Origin: Pythium myriotylum
Taxonomy: Eukaryota; Oomycota; Peronosporomycetes; Pythiales; Pythiaceae
Direction: 5' to 3'
DNA: 64,000 bases
Assembly (NCBI GenBank): GCA_023091665.1
Contig: JALJCQ010000016.1
Coordinates: 248,001-312,000 of the forward strand
Made by a program: the position numbers and the translations under genes. Of the stretch, positions 53,630 through 64,000 are shown one piece after another. The stretch's first letter is position 1. Every line of letters begins with the position of its first letter. The notes under the pieces are model-generated. The model worked only from the letters and a program-made list of their open reading frames with translations, searched no databases and was not told the origin of the DNA.

Positions 53630-56600
53630 TTAAAAGTTTTGCGACTGAATACCTTCAATCGGTTTGTCTCCTTCCAGCACATACAATCGCTGGCACCAAT
53701 AGCGTTCATCGTATTCGTCATCGTCAATTGTGTTTTGGATGGACAGTGTCGCCTTAGCCTATCAGTCCATTCGAATTGTCATCATTGGCTGTTGCAACAG
53801 AAGAGAGCAAACTCTCACCCGTTCCAACTCAAAGAACAACAGACGATCCTCCCATATCTTGTCATAGGTATTCCCAAGCATCTGCAGCCAAAATCCAAAC
53901 TAAGTCTCAATTTTCACGTCAGGTCCGCGAAATTAAGTTACCGCAATCAGCAGATTCAGGAGCATGATCGTGCCAATGATTGCGTATAAGACAAACATAG
54001 TAACAGCAATCGGGCCTCCTTCATAGATTGAGTCCCAGTCCCAAGCACCGAGGCTGATTTGAAGCACAGTAGTGATGGCAGTGAAGTAAGTCTTCGACCC
54101 CTCGATCTACAAAAAATATCAGAAGCAGTAGGTTGGAATAGTTAAGGAGCAGAATCTTACCTGGAGAATGAAAAACGCGAATGCGAATCCAAATAAAAAC
54201 ACACAGAAGACAAGAAGGAAGAGACCAATATCTTTGAACATCTGCGAGAAGATATCAGGTAATTCGATGGTGAGGCCTTTTGCAATCAACATACCTTGAA
54301 TATCATGCGCACGAATGGCCCGAGCGTTCGATTCCCCCGAGCAAACTGGATCCATTTTACAAATATTTGTGGCCCAACAATGCTCATCAGAGTCGTTCGT
54401 AGATTGTAAGTTCTCCACATCGTCCAGCTGTAGTATGTCTCCATGTACACCTGAAGTTGGTAGTCATCAAGAGAGATGGCTGTTGAAGATATCAATTGAA
54501 TCAGCTTTATCGTGGGTGCGAATTGATCGGTCCTCATGATCGTTACCATTATCGCTGAACATTCCTTGAAGTTCAGTTCCGAGTAGCATCCAGACACAAA
54601 TAATTTGGATGAGGTCGAACCAGTTCCATCCATCCTGGAAGTAGGCACGGAGACTTCCTCGTTCTAAATAGGAACGAAACTACTTCGAAAAAGACATCGA
54701 TAAAATAACTGAGACCACCTCCAGCGACCTACGATTCGCACCTCCTGAATTGTGTAATAAGCATTGATCGCAGAATACACAACACGAGATCCGTCCCGAA
54801 CGTATTCGATAAACGTTGCATGGTACGTGAACGACTTACTTCTGTAGCCGCCAACCGGCATCCCAACAAGAGTGTCCCCAACATGTAGATATCTGTAAAC
54901 AACGTTCACGTCAGTCGTCCAGCTGATAAGCAGGAGAGCCTATTTACACCTACGTAGCGACGAACACGGACACAAAATAAACGAAGTACACGTGGAAGTC
55001 TCGACGAAAAGCTTGGCGCGCAAACGAGTTCCACCTTGAGAACGCACCAAGTTAGCGATACCCCTCGGTACAGCAAGAAACATAGAACTTGCTTATGATC
55101 CATCAGTTGCCCAAACCAAGGGTGGTATATGAGTTCTTTGCATTCCGTCTGGTAAAAGTCAGTCAAGTTGGAAAATTCCATCTTGGAAGCTTAGAGATCA
55201 GTGACTTACTTCAACAATGAGCGACAATGTGGGACTTGCACCTCCCCTGAACTCGGCGTTATCGTACATATACTCGTATACGATCCCTTTCGGCTCACAA
55301 ATGATCATATCTTTGTGCTGGCTATCGCTTTCCGTTGGCGAGAACACGTTTTGGATACTGAAGAACCGCCTCATCCGTCGCAGTGCTTTCCATAACTTCT
55401 TCGTGACGCGCCAGAACATTTGTACAATGGGGGCTAGTCGCCGTCGCTTCTTCCTCTTCTTCTGTCCCATCATTGCTGTTATCAACGCGTTCCTGCGTTC
55501 CCTGCCATTCTTGACCCTGCTGCTGACAATCCAACGTTGGTTGTATTCTCTGGCTCCTTTCTGCATACTGCAACGAAAGAGCGGGGCCCGAAACGAATCC
55601 ATCGCTATCACAGCGACCTGCGGTAGGTTCTGAATCAGCAAGTGGAAAAGTTTTCCTCGCTGCTGTTGTTCTCGAGACTTAGTGACTTCAGACAGAGCGA
55701 CGTGCTCTCCAACGAGAAAGACGCACAGAATATCTGGTTTCATAAGTGCATTCCCCGGGGCAGTTTTGAAGTACACAATACCACGGGGATTGCGGTCCTT
55801 GAAGAGGGTAGAAGATGGTAATGAGTCTACTTGCGTGAACATGCCATCTTCTACAAGGTTGCCTGTGATCGGTAGTACAACATGTTGAGGCCCTGGTATC
55901 TCTACAGCTTCATGGAGCACAGAGTTGTTCGCTTTCGAGATGTCAGGAGATACGATGGCGTCAGTCTTTTTGAGGCGATCGCTCATATCAGCAACACGTC
56001 GCTGGTGCCGTGCGCGCCATGGAGATAGCCATTTTGACAGCCTGCTTGAAGGTTCAGCGATGAAGCTACCGACGGCTGTATTGGAGCGAGACTGAATAAT
56101 CGGCATGACCTTGCAAACCGCGGTGCCATCTGGCGCGTCGACAAATGTCCCTCGTAATGCGACATCGTTCAGAAGCAGCAACGAAACATGCCGACAGAGG
56201 CTTACGTCAGCTTTATTCTGAACGAGGTAAATACAAACGTTCTCGTGCATGCTTGATATTGCGAAATGCAACCTAACCAGTTTCACATCAAATAAGACCT
56301 CTTCACCAAACTCATGCGTTTGACGTACGGTGTCTCGCCGGCTTTGTTTTGCTCATTAATGTTCGCTCCGTGTTCGATCAGTAGTTGACACAAAGACAGA
56401 TATCCACCTTCAGCAGCGTAATGGAGCGGGGTGTTACCGGCAGCATCCTTGCACAGCGCGAGAGGGTGGCCGCTGATTGTAATCAAATCCTCAAGTTTCA
56501 AGTTCCTGTCGTGCAGTTTGTCGAGGGCGTCGGAGAAATGTGCAAAAGGCACCCCAATTTGCGCAACAATGTCACGCAGCTCTGAGTTGGATTCACTCAC

Positions 56601-57479
56601 CAACGATTTCATCTCTCGAAGCTGAAGCACAAGGCTCAAAAGTCTTCGCAGTACTTTAATGCTGTACGGTTGGAAGGGCGACTCTTTAGGATGATGCATC
56701 CAGTGGACAAGTAGCTCTCTGCTGAGCTCCACGTATCCACGCTGGGCGGCAACGTGAGCTACTGTGTATTGTGCTAACCCGTGTGGTTGGAGCAAATCCA
56801 TCTCGACATTCTTCTTACTTCGGAGAATTCGAAGGATACGAGGCAAGTTCGGCCCTGCAAGTTGATAAACGCCGGATTCAGACAAACTTGGACCGTGGGC
56901 GAGAGGAGTGCACTTGCAACACTCATCAAATAGCTTTTTGCACTGCACTGAGAGGTACTGTGACTGATGGTTGGTCGACGTGAGCTTCTGGAGCGCAAAA
57001 TACCGTCTCATGGCCTTGTGGATTCTGGCTGCTGCCCATCCGTCTGGGCGCTCGTTGGCGTGTGGCCGCTTGAATGGCTGCGGGATGAAACGCGAGAACC
57101 GGGGCACAAAGCGATTCACTTTCTGACCATCGGGACCGCGCCCGTCGCTGCCTTTGTCCCTGCTTTCGCTGGGTGCGTTTCCCAACTGATGGTGCGAGCG
57201 ACTCGCACGCCGATGAGCTTCGACGGGCTTGAGCAGCAACTGCGGTGTACGCTTGCGTACATTCTCGATGATCACTTGCTTCTCGTGTTTCTTCCTGGAT
57301 TCCTTGAGCTCCTGCAAAACCACGGCTAAGTAGTCGTTCCCAAATGCTGAGGCTGTGTTAGAATGATTATACCCGGTGCTTGGAGCGATATGCCTCGAGA
57401 AGTGCCTCCCGCGTTGGGGGCAGGGAGGCTCCGGCCGTGCAGCTGCTGTGTCCCCCACCACTGACGGGCGAAAACTCAT
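53630..57479 (-). CDS. Ankyrin-TRP-type cation channel
   Basis: Large multi-exon channel gene. The N-terminus is long, basic and disordered. Ankyrin repeats follow (QYTVAHVAAQRGYVELSREL, AGNTPLHYAAEGGYLSLCQL, then over an intron GETPLHFAISS). A ~300-residue insert with Lys/Arg clusters separates them from the membrane part. The pre-S1 segment reads YHPWFGQLMDHK joined to WNSFARQAF, the usual TRPA/TRPV entry. The pore exon gives TYFTAITTVLQISLGAWDWD and the S6 helix ends MLLNLLIA joined to MLGNTYDKIWEDRLLFFELE. A last exon (AKATLSIQNTIDDDEYDERY) ends SQNF. TRP channels carry Ca2+ in sensory and osmotic responses. Exact limits of several S2-S5 exons are uncertain. Confidence 0.85.
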
Positions 57480-57691
57480 CGTCTCGGTGAGCCTTCGTCA
57501 TGTTGGCGTCCCTGCTGCGGGCTCCTTGATGGGCTCCAACAGCGACGAGCTGCCGTTACAGCGCGGCGTTTCATAATTGTGGTTTCGATGGTCGCATGCC
57601 ATGGGTCGCATGCATCAAAATCGAAATTTCGTACTTAGTCGAGAGGGTTGTCTTGAACAGGTCAGTGCTCCAGGATTGGCTCTTGCTCGCG

Positions 57692-60690
57692 ATGGCATCC
57701 AGTTGTCCGGCGCAAGCGCCTGCGAGCGACACGCGCAGCACTGCTGTCGATGACGCCGCGATGGACAGAGAGTTCTTCTCATTCCCATACGAGCCGTACA
57801 GCATCCAGCTCGATCTCATGCGGCAGCTCTACCGCACGATCGATTCCCGCCACGTCGGCATCTTTGAGAGTCCGACTGGCACGGTGAGTGTGCCCGGCTG
57901 GCTACTAGAACGCTTCCAGTCGCAACTAAGCACTATTGACTGTATAGGGAAAGTCTATGAGTCTTATCTGCGGCGCACTGACGTGGCTCGTGCGGAATAC
58001 CGACGAGTTCGGGTTGCCAGTCAAAGCGACGCCTCAAAACGAGGACACTGCCGCCGCCGTCGGGGCGAAAACCGAAGAGCCTAGCTGGCTTTCCTCCTTC
58101 AGCGAGCGTGCGGCCGATCGTGAGGCCGATGAGCGACGGAGTACAGCACAGGCGGCGCTGCGTCAGATTGACAACATCAAGAGAGACCCCGAGTTGCAGA
58201 CAAAAAAACGCAAGATGGGTTTTGCTTACAATTACCACGAACACAAGCGTGCTCGCCACGGAGCTACACGACCACGACCAACGGCAGCGCGGGCCGCGGG
58301 CCAGGAGGCCGGTGAAGGTGCCGACGAAGACGATGAGAAGCACATCGTAGGTGCGTACGACAGTGGAACAGACGCTACGAGCGGCCTCGACAATGATAGT
58401 GGCGACGACGGCGGCTCTTCCAAGAGTACGTGGGGCCGCATTCCTGAGAAACCCCGATATGGTGTGACCAAGATCATTTACTGCAGTCGCACGCACTCAC
58501 AGATATCGCAGTTCGTGCGGGAAATCCAGAAAACTGCCTTTGGTGACCGCATTCGCGTGGTGTCGCTGGGATCACGCAAAAATCTGTGCATCAATGAGAG
58601 TGTAACGAGTCTTCGGTCAGACGTGCGCATGACAGACAGATGCCTCGATATGCTCCAAGGAAGCACACGTAAGAAGGATACTTCAAAGATTGCCAAAACC
58701 GCCAAGTGCCCGTTCTACGAACGAGATTTACTCGGTCACTACAAGGATTATGCGATGGTAGGTGGTTTGGATACTTCAAAGATACTTCCGGTCTTCCCAA
58801 ACAAACAGTATTGACTCACGATATGGCCAGGCGCAAGTGCACGACATTGAAGACCTACACAAGCTTGGGAAGGAGATGTCAATCTGCTCCTATTATGGTT
58901 CGCGAGAGAGCATTCCTCTTGCTCAAGTCGTTGCAATGCCGTACTCCATGTTGCTGAGTAAGGATGCACGTGAGTCGCTTGGGATAGAACTCGAAGACAA
59001 TATAGTGGTCCTCGACGAAGCACACAACATAGTAGAAGCGATCAACAGTACGTATCAAGTTGTCGTCTCTAACAAGCAGTTTGTCGTCGCTCGTCGAAGT
59101 CTCTGGGCCTACTATAAGAAATACGAGAAAAGGCTCAAGGGGAAGAACGTCTTCTACATCAAGCAAATCTTATCGATACTGGAGTCATTGACAAAGTTTC
59201 TACGCCAGAAGAGACTTTCGACTGCGAGCGGGGTCGTGAGCACCCAGTCCGACGACAATGACGAGAGCTCAGAATCCACCATGCTGGTAACAAGTGATTT
59301 TGTATTCAACGCTGGGATCGATAACTACAATATGTTCAAGATCGATCAATATCTTGAACAGAGCGAGTTACCCAAAAAGCTGATGGGGTTCATGGATGCC
59401 AATAGTAGTCAAAATACTCCCTCACAGACGACGGAGACAACAATTGACGCTCAAGACGACGATCTTTTTGAAAGTCGGCATGTTTCACCACTTCGACATA
59501 TTCAAGCGTTCTTCAAGTCGTTGACGAACACGAGTGCAGATGGCCGCATCTTTGTCCGACTCCACAACGTGAGTGCCTTATTTCGGGTGGATACGAATGC
59601 TTCGCCTTATTTAACATCATGTAGCCGTCTATGAGTCAAGAAGGAGAGATCAAGTTTGTCCTTCTAAATCCTGCGAAACACTTTGAAGAAGTGGTAAAAA
59701 AAGCACGCACAATCATTCTAGCGGGTGGAACGATGAAGCCCGTAAGATTTCTGCTTAATTGCGTAGTCACTAGCGTAACTGACAAGTTCACTGGACAGGT
59801 ATCGCAAGTCATCGATCAGTTGTTTTCCTCAACGCCTCGCTCTCGGATTGATTTGTTCTCTTGTGGACACGTAATACCACCCGAGAACTTGATTGGGTTC
59901 AGTTTGTCGACCGGTCCTTCCATGAAGCATCTCGAGTTCACATTCTCTAACCGAAACGATGTGGATGCCATTGATGAGCTCGGCCGAATACTACTCAATC
60001 TTGTTCGAGTGGTCCCAAACGGTGTGGTCGTCTTCTTTCCCTCGTATCGATTCGAAGAGACCGTCGTTCGTCGCTGGATTGAGACAAGCCAATTTGACAA
60101 AATCAACTCAAAGAAGACGATTTTCCGTGAGCCAAAGCATGCTGATCAGCTCGGAGCTGTACTTGCATCATACTCAGAAGCGTGCAATGGAGCAAGTGTG
60201 GCTTCAGGTGCTGTTCTACTTAGCGTGGTGGGTGGTAAGATGTCTGAGGGTATCAACTTTAGCGACGAGCTAGCGCGTTGTGTTGTTATGGTTGGCTTAC
60301 CTTATCCAAATGCTCGTGATCCGGGGCTATTAGAGAAAATGGCTTTCATGGAGAAACGTCAGCCAGGTAGTGGACGTGTATTCTATGACAGCCTGTGCAT
60401 GAAAGCAGTCAATCAGTCGATAGGTATGACCTCTCAGAATGCTCCATGGATTTTGTTGTCACTCATATCGATACCATCTCTGATATTTTTCAATAACAGG
60501 CAGATCAATTCGCCATCAAAAAGACTATTCGTCGATCGTTCTCATTGACCATCGCTACAGCGGCTCGCACATCCGATCTCAATTGCCTCAGTGGATTCAA
60601 GAGCGTGTGCAGTCGCCAGCACTATCATTCGGCCAGGTGTACTCTCAGCTCGTACAATTCTTCAAATCCAAAGAGCCAACTAAGTCATAA
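57692..60690 (+). CDS. DDX11: DDX11/ChlR1-type Fe-S DNA helicase
   Basis: XPD-family 5'-3' helicase used in sister-chromatid cohesion and replication repair. Six exons. A Q-motif region ([20 protein letters not shown]) leads to motif I SPTGT, joined over an intron to GKSMSL. A ~100-residue acidic/basic insertion precedes [19 protein letters not shown]. Four Cys fit the Fe-S cluster: [24 protein letters not shown] and SICSYYGSR. Motif II is [13 protein letters not shown]. Downstream are [43 protein letters not shown] and [13 protein letters not shown]. The final exon gives [12 protein letters not shown] and ends KSKEPTKS. The last intron was placed at GTATGA...AACAG. The order and the ChlR1-style insertion favour DDX11 over FANCJ or RTEL1. 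Confidence 0.92.
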
Positions 60691-60723
60691 CCCTTCGCCA
60701 ACACAATCCAATTTGCATTGGTT

Positions 60724-62796
60724 CTATCCCCAAGACGCCTCTTCCATTTTCTTCGCAAACTCGGCTAACATAACTTGCTTTGCGAGTCCAAGCACACGGC
60801 CTGCAAGCTCTTGGTCTTCAAATGCCCATTCTATGTGTGCTTCCCATTCTGAAGTCAACATGATGCAAACGGAGTTGAGCTTGAACCACCGATTGTTTTT
60901 TTCGAGGGAAATATCCTGAATCCAACTTTTGATGGCCTGCTCGAATGCTGCATCGATAACACCTAGATCTGCTTCAGGTTGCTCTTCTGGTTCTTCTTCG
61001 CTCGCTGACTCGGCAGCTGCTGATAACAAAAACGAAAGAGCGGAGGAGGGTGCGCGTGAGCTCTTTTTCTTGACACGATTCGACGGCTCAACAGGCTTCT
61101 TCCACGTTGACTGGAAGTTAAGAGTGTGACGCTTTTTCTTCAGACGACGAACTCCATTTGTTGAAGAAACCAAGACTAGCTTACGTTTCGGCTCAGCAAT
61201 CAAAACACCATTAACATCTGCTGGAGTGTTAAACATCGACTTGTGAATTCGCAACGGGATATCTCGGGACGGGTTTACTGAAGTCCACTCAGTGTGTGAG
61301 ATAGCGTGGACCGCGATACCGGGGCTATCCGTCTCTTCTTGGGATAGAGCCGCTCGCAAGGGTGCTTCTATGTGAGCTTTCATGAATTGCATATCGTTCT
61401 CGTCGTTATAGTCTAGGAGTACTTGTTGTGGAATCACATGCTGCACCAGTTCAACAATGCTCTTCGCGTCAACTTCGTCCCCGCACGGAAAGTAGTGCAC
61501 ACCACACGAAACAGGAACGCCGAGACGTTTGCTGACTTCTTTGCGCACTGGGTCAGCGTACATAGAGTAGTTGATCGTGCCAGGCTTACAGTAGTCAGAA
61601 AGCACAACGAGATTCTTAGGGTCAGCTGCAGCCGCTTTGATCGCACGACTCGAATCACCTTGACCAACATTTGCTGGCGTCGTAAACAATACGAAGGCTC
61701 CTGGCTGCTGAATCAATTTCCAGTCGAATTGTTTGATCTCGTTTGCCATGTGCAACGTTTTGTTGTAACTCGCCGTGTAAGTTCGTCGAAGGATCGAATG
61801 GAAGGAGGGCGGGACATCCATCACATCATCCGACACGAAGATCGGATAAGTTAGCTGCATTCGTCGCCAGTAGTCAGTGAGTACAGCCTTGAGTTCTTGG
61901 ACAAAACCAGCTTTGTGGACGGGAATGATGACTTTACCATCGGCTGACACGCACTCATATATCACCTTCATAAGGTCCCGCTCCATCGCAGTCCGCGTTT
62001 CCGAGACAGTAACTGCAAAGGCACTTCGAGATATCATTGCGCTCGGGCGTAGGCGAGGAATCTGAGCAGGGAGTAGCACTCGGCCCCCGCCCAGACTAAA
62101 GTCGTTGACGTACAGCACGGAGGTTGAACCGATTTCAATGTTGAACACACAACCTCCGGCAACATGACCAGCATGATATGCTGCAATCTTCAAGTGTTCA
62201 CTGATGACAATTGAAGACTTAAGCCCAATGCCGTTGGTTCGTCGGAATGATGACTGGACATCCTTCGCATCATATGGAGTTGACTTGTCTTTTGCCTTGC
62301 CAAAGAGAGTGTTCCTAAGCAAAAAAGTGGAAAAAGTTCGTACGTATCACCTTGGGTGCTTGTGCGCAGTACATGCCTACCAGTACTCAGCGAGAAGATG
62401 AGGCCCAAGCGCTTTGGTCCCATGCGTCATGACGACTGGGAAGGGCAGTTGTGGCTGCTGCGCGTTAATGATGCCCGTTCTCTCAGTCAGGAACGGCAGG
62501 AAGAAGCACGTTTCCGGTCGGTAATCCGTGATGAGAACCGCCGTGAGCGGCATCTCGGAGTCTCGCCGGACGAGATCCTTAAGATCGGCGAGGAACTGCG
62601 CCTCGACGTGGCTCGCGCTGGGGACCGCGCCGTCCTCGTCGCTTTCCGCCGCTTCGCGTCTGCCCGCCGCAACGCCGCCGTCGGCGAAGTTGAGGGCCTT
62701 GACCTCTCCGCATCCCAAGAGGACGGTCGTGCCCGTGGCCTCGTCCTGCAGCAGGAAGGCGGCGCCATCGCCGAGCCGCTCGAGTGCGATGCTCAT
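60724..62796 (-). CDS. Degenerate INTS11-like metallo-beta-lactamase/beta-CASP protein
   Basis: Two exons joined at LLAEYW/NTLFGKAKD (TG plus G) give about 665 residues. The sequence follows INTS11/CPSF73: VLLGCGE, PFLTERTG, AYHAGHVAGGCVFNIEIGST, DGKVIIPVHKAGFVQELKAV, VVLSDYCKPGTINY, DAKSIVELVQ. The metal-binding HxHxDH motif is replaced by DYRPET, the beta-CASP acidic motif by ISRSAF, the later His of SAHAD by YFPCGDEVD, and the final His region by DYNDEND; only the motif-3 His and motif-4 Asp remain. The protein should therefore be inactive as a nuclease, a role played by INTS9 and CPSF100 as partners. A C-terminal domain of ~200 residues is retained. Start Met at 62796 gives MSIALERLGDGAAFLL. 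It converges with DDX11; 33 bases separate the stop codons. Confidence 0.85.
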
Positions 62797-63204
62797 ATAT
62801 CCCAATCTGGAGAGCTCTCGCACACGGGTCGTCGAGGACCCGGGTTCTTTGCGGGTTTGCGGCCGCGAGCCTGTCCGACACAGATGACTGACCCATTTCG
62901 GCCCAGCCGCACTGAATTTTTCGCATCTTGAAGATCGGGTGGGGATGCATCCGCGCGAACCCACGAAGGTCCAGACCCGCACGCCGGGTGAGCCATTTGT
63001 GGGCGAGAGGGCACTATGTGAGCCGAGCCAAAGTGGCTGCAAGTGATTAATCCCTCGCGCGAGTGCCTCCCGCTGGCTGCTGAGATACACCTGGGTCGCT
63101 CGTCGCTCGCTGCATGGCATTCTCATCGAAGACGAACACGGCGCCCGGGCGCGAGACCAGCGAGCACCATTTTCGGCTTCCCGTCCGTCGAAACTGTCGT
63201 GGCC

Positions 63205-64000
63205 ATGGGAAGCGGCCGGCGCAGCATCAGCAGCTCAGGCAGCAGCAGCAGCGACGCGCGGCCCCGACGGCCCCACGCGCTCTCGGTGCCCGACGTCAAG
63301 GCGACCAGCGGCCACCTCGATTTCCTGCGCCGCATGGGCTCTCGCTCGCTCAACGAGGAGCAGATGATTGCGTCGACGTACTCGGACGGCAGTGAGAGCA
63401 CGACCAGCAGCATCGACGGCGGACGTCTACGCAACAGTCTGCCCGAACGCGCGACCGGTGACGCGAGCCTCCTCGTGCGCCATGGAACGGACCCGCACTT
63501 GAACGACCGATACTATGCCTCTTTACGAGAAATGGGCAACTACGTCAAGATGGGCTGGCTGACCAAGCAAGGACACGTATGGTATGTGGACGGTATCAGA
63601 GACTTTGATGCAATCAGCGTGTGACGAATGGATTCTGGCGCTAGGAAAAACTGGAAGAGTCGTTTCTTCGTTCTGTTCCACGATGGTACTCTCGCGTATT
63701 ACAAATCCAAGAGCAAGACGCGCATGAAAGGGTGCATCAAACTGAACGAAGGGGTCGTCTCGATCCAGCACGTCGACATTCGAAGGTCAAGCAAACCCTA
63801 CGTTATCCAAGTCGAGAAAGGCTATTACCGCATGTGGTGCTGCTGCTGCAGCCAGTTAGAGGCTGAGCTATGGGTCAACGCTCTGCGTTTCGCTAGACAG
63901 AGTGCACCCCCGTGTTTTGAGCCCCTGCTGACTGTTGATGAGGAGCAGATCGTGTGTGTAGCTGTGAACCGCCAACTAAACAAGATTTTCGTCACAGACT
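63205..64000 (+). CDS. PH-domain protein (partial, runs off window end)
   Basis: Two exons visible. The N-terminal ~115 residues are Ser/Arg-rich and disordered, then DRYYASLREMGNYVKMGWLT. Splicing the ~75-base intron (GTATGT...GCTAG) gives KQGHVWKNWKSRFFVLFHDG, then TLAYYKSKSKTRMKGCIKLN, VIQVEKGYYRMWCCCC and ELWVNALRFARQ, a full PH domain with the invariant C-terminal Trp. The Lys/Arg in the first loop suit phosphoinositide binding. The following segment (LTVDEEQIVCVAVNRQLNKI) starts another domain that is cut by the window end and cannot be named. Confidence 0.85.

Noticed and set aside
1..64000. Bacterial-style systems (operons, CRISPR, defence islands, phage)
   Set aside because: Spliced genes, eukaryote-only families and lack of ribosome-binding-site spacing rule out a prokaryotic window; no direct-repeat array was found.

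Overview
The window reads as nuclear DNA of an oomycete (Phytophthora/Pythium-type stramenopile). The genes are dense, lie on both strands, and are interrupted by many very short GT-AG introns (mostly about 50-75 bases). The gene set fits this group: a plant-like RanGAP, a BT1-type folate-biopterin transporter, a monofunctional homoserine dehydrogenase, a cAMP-receptor-like 7TM receptor, an ankyrin TRP channel, a ciliary MAK-type kinase (zoospores are flagellated) and an HSF-type factor. The genus cannot be fixed from the sequence alone. No rRNA, convincing tRNA, transposon, CRISPR or organellar DNA was seen.

Layout. 0-10 kb: a UBR1-type N-recognin ubiquitin ligase (cut by the window start), two unrecognised coiled-coil proteins, an endosomal-type Na+/H+ exchanger and SURF1. 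10-20 kb: a BCDIN3D-like RNA 5'-phosphate methyltransferase carrying a dsRNA-binding domain, a small multi-pass membrane protein, the SMC5/6 kleisin NSE4, and a very long ArfGAP-DENN-IQ fusion. 20-30 kb: an F-box/SPRY protein, a secreted seven-repeat protein, homoserine dehydrogenase, an acidic single-TM protein and a tandem RanGAP. 30-40 kb: MAK-like kinase, mitochondrial Obg GTPase, PRP31, a DEAD-box helicase, an unrecognised protein and a p24 cargo receptor. 40-50 kb: C69 dipeptidase, HSF-like factor, BT1 transporter, PUF6/PUM3 and a GPCR. 50-64 kb: an ankyrin protein, a four-TM protein, a short Cys-His protein, an ankyrin-prolyl hydroxylase, an ankyrin TRP channel, DDX11, a degenerate INTS11-like protein and a PH-domain protein cut by the window end.

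The genes are mostly unrelated housekeeping and signalling functions, not a single operon-like system. Several divergent pairs share 110-260 base promoters (SURF1/BCDIN3D-like, NSE4/ArfGAP-DENN, DEAD helicase/unknown, four-TM/Cys-His protein, TRP/DDX11), and some convergent pairs end within a few bases of each other.

The most unusual content is in domain architecture: an Arf-GAP joined to a Rab-GEF-type DENN module and IQ motifs; a dsRBD inside the catalytic fold of a small-RNA cap methyltransferase; two complete RanGAP units in one chain; an INTS11-like protein that has lost its metal ligands; and a secreted protein made of seven copies of an unfamiliar ~65-residue module. All exon joins described were inferred by eye from splice signals and reading-frame continuity.
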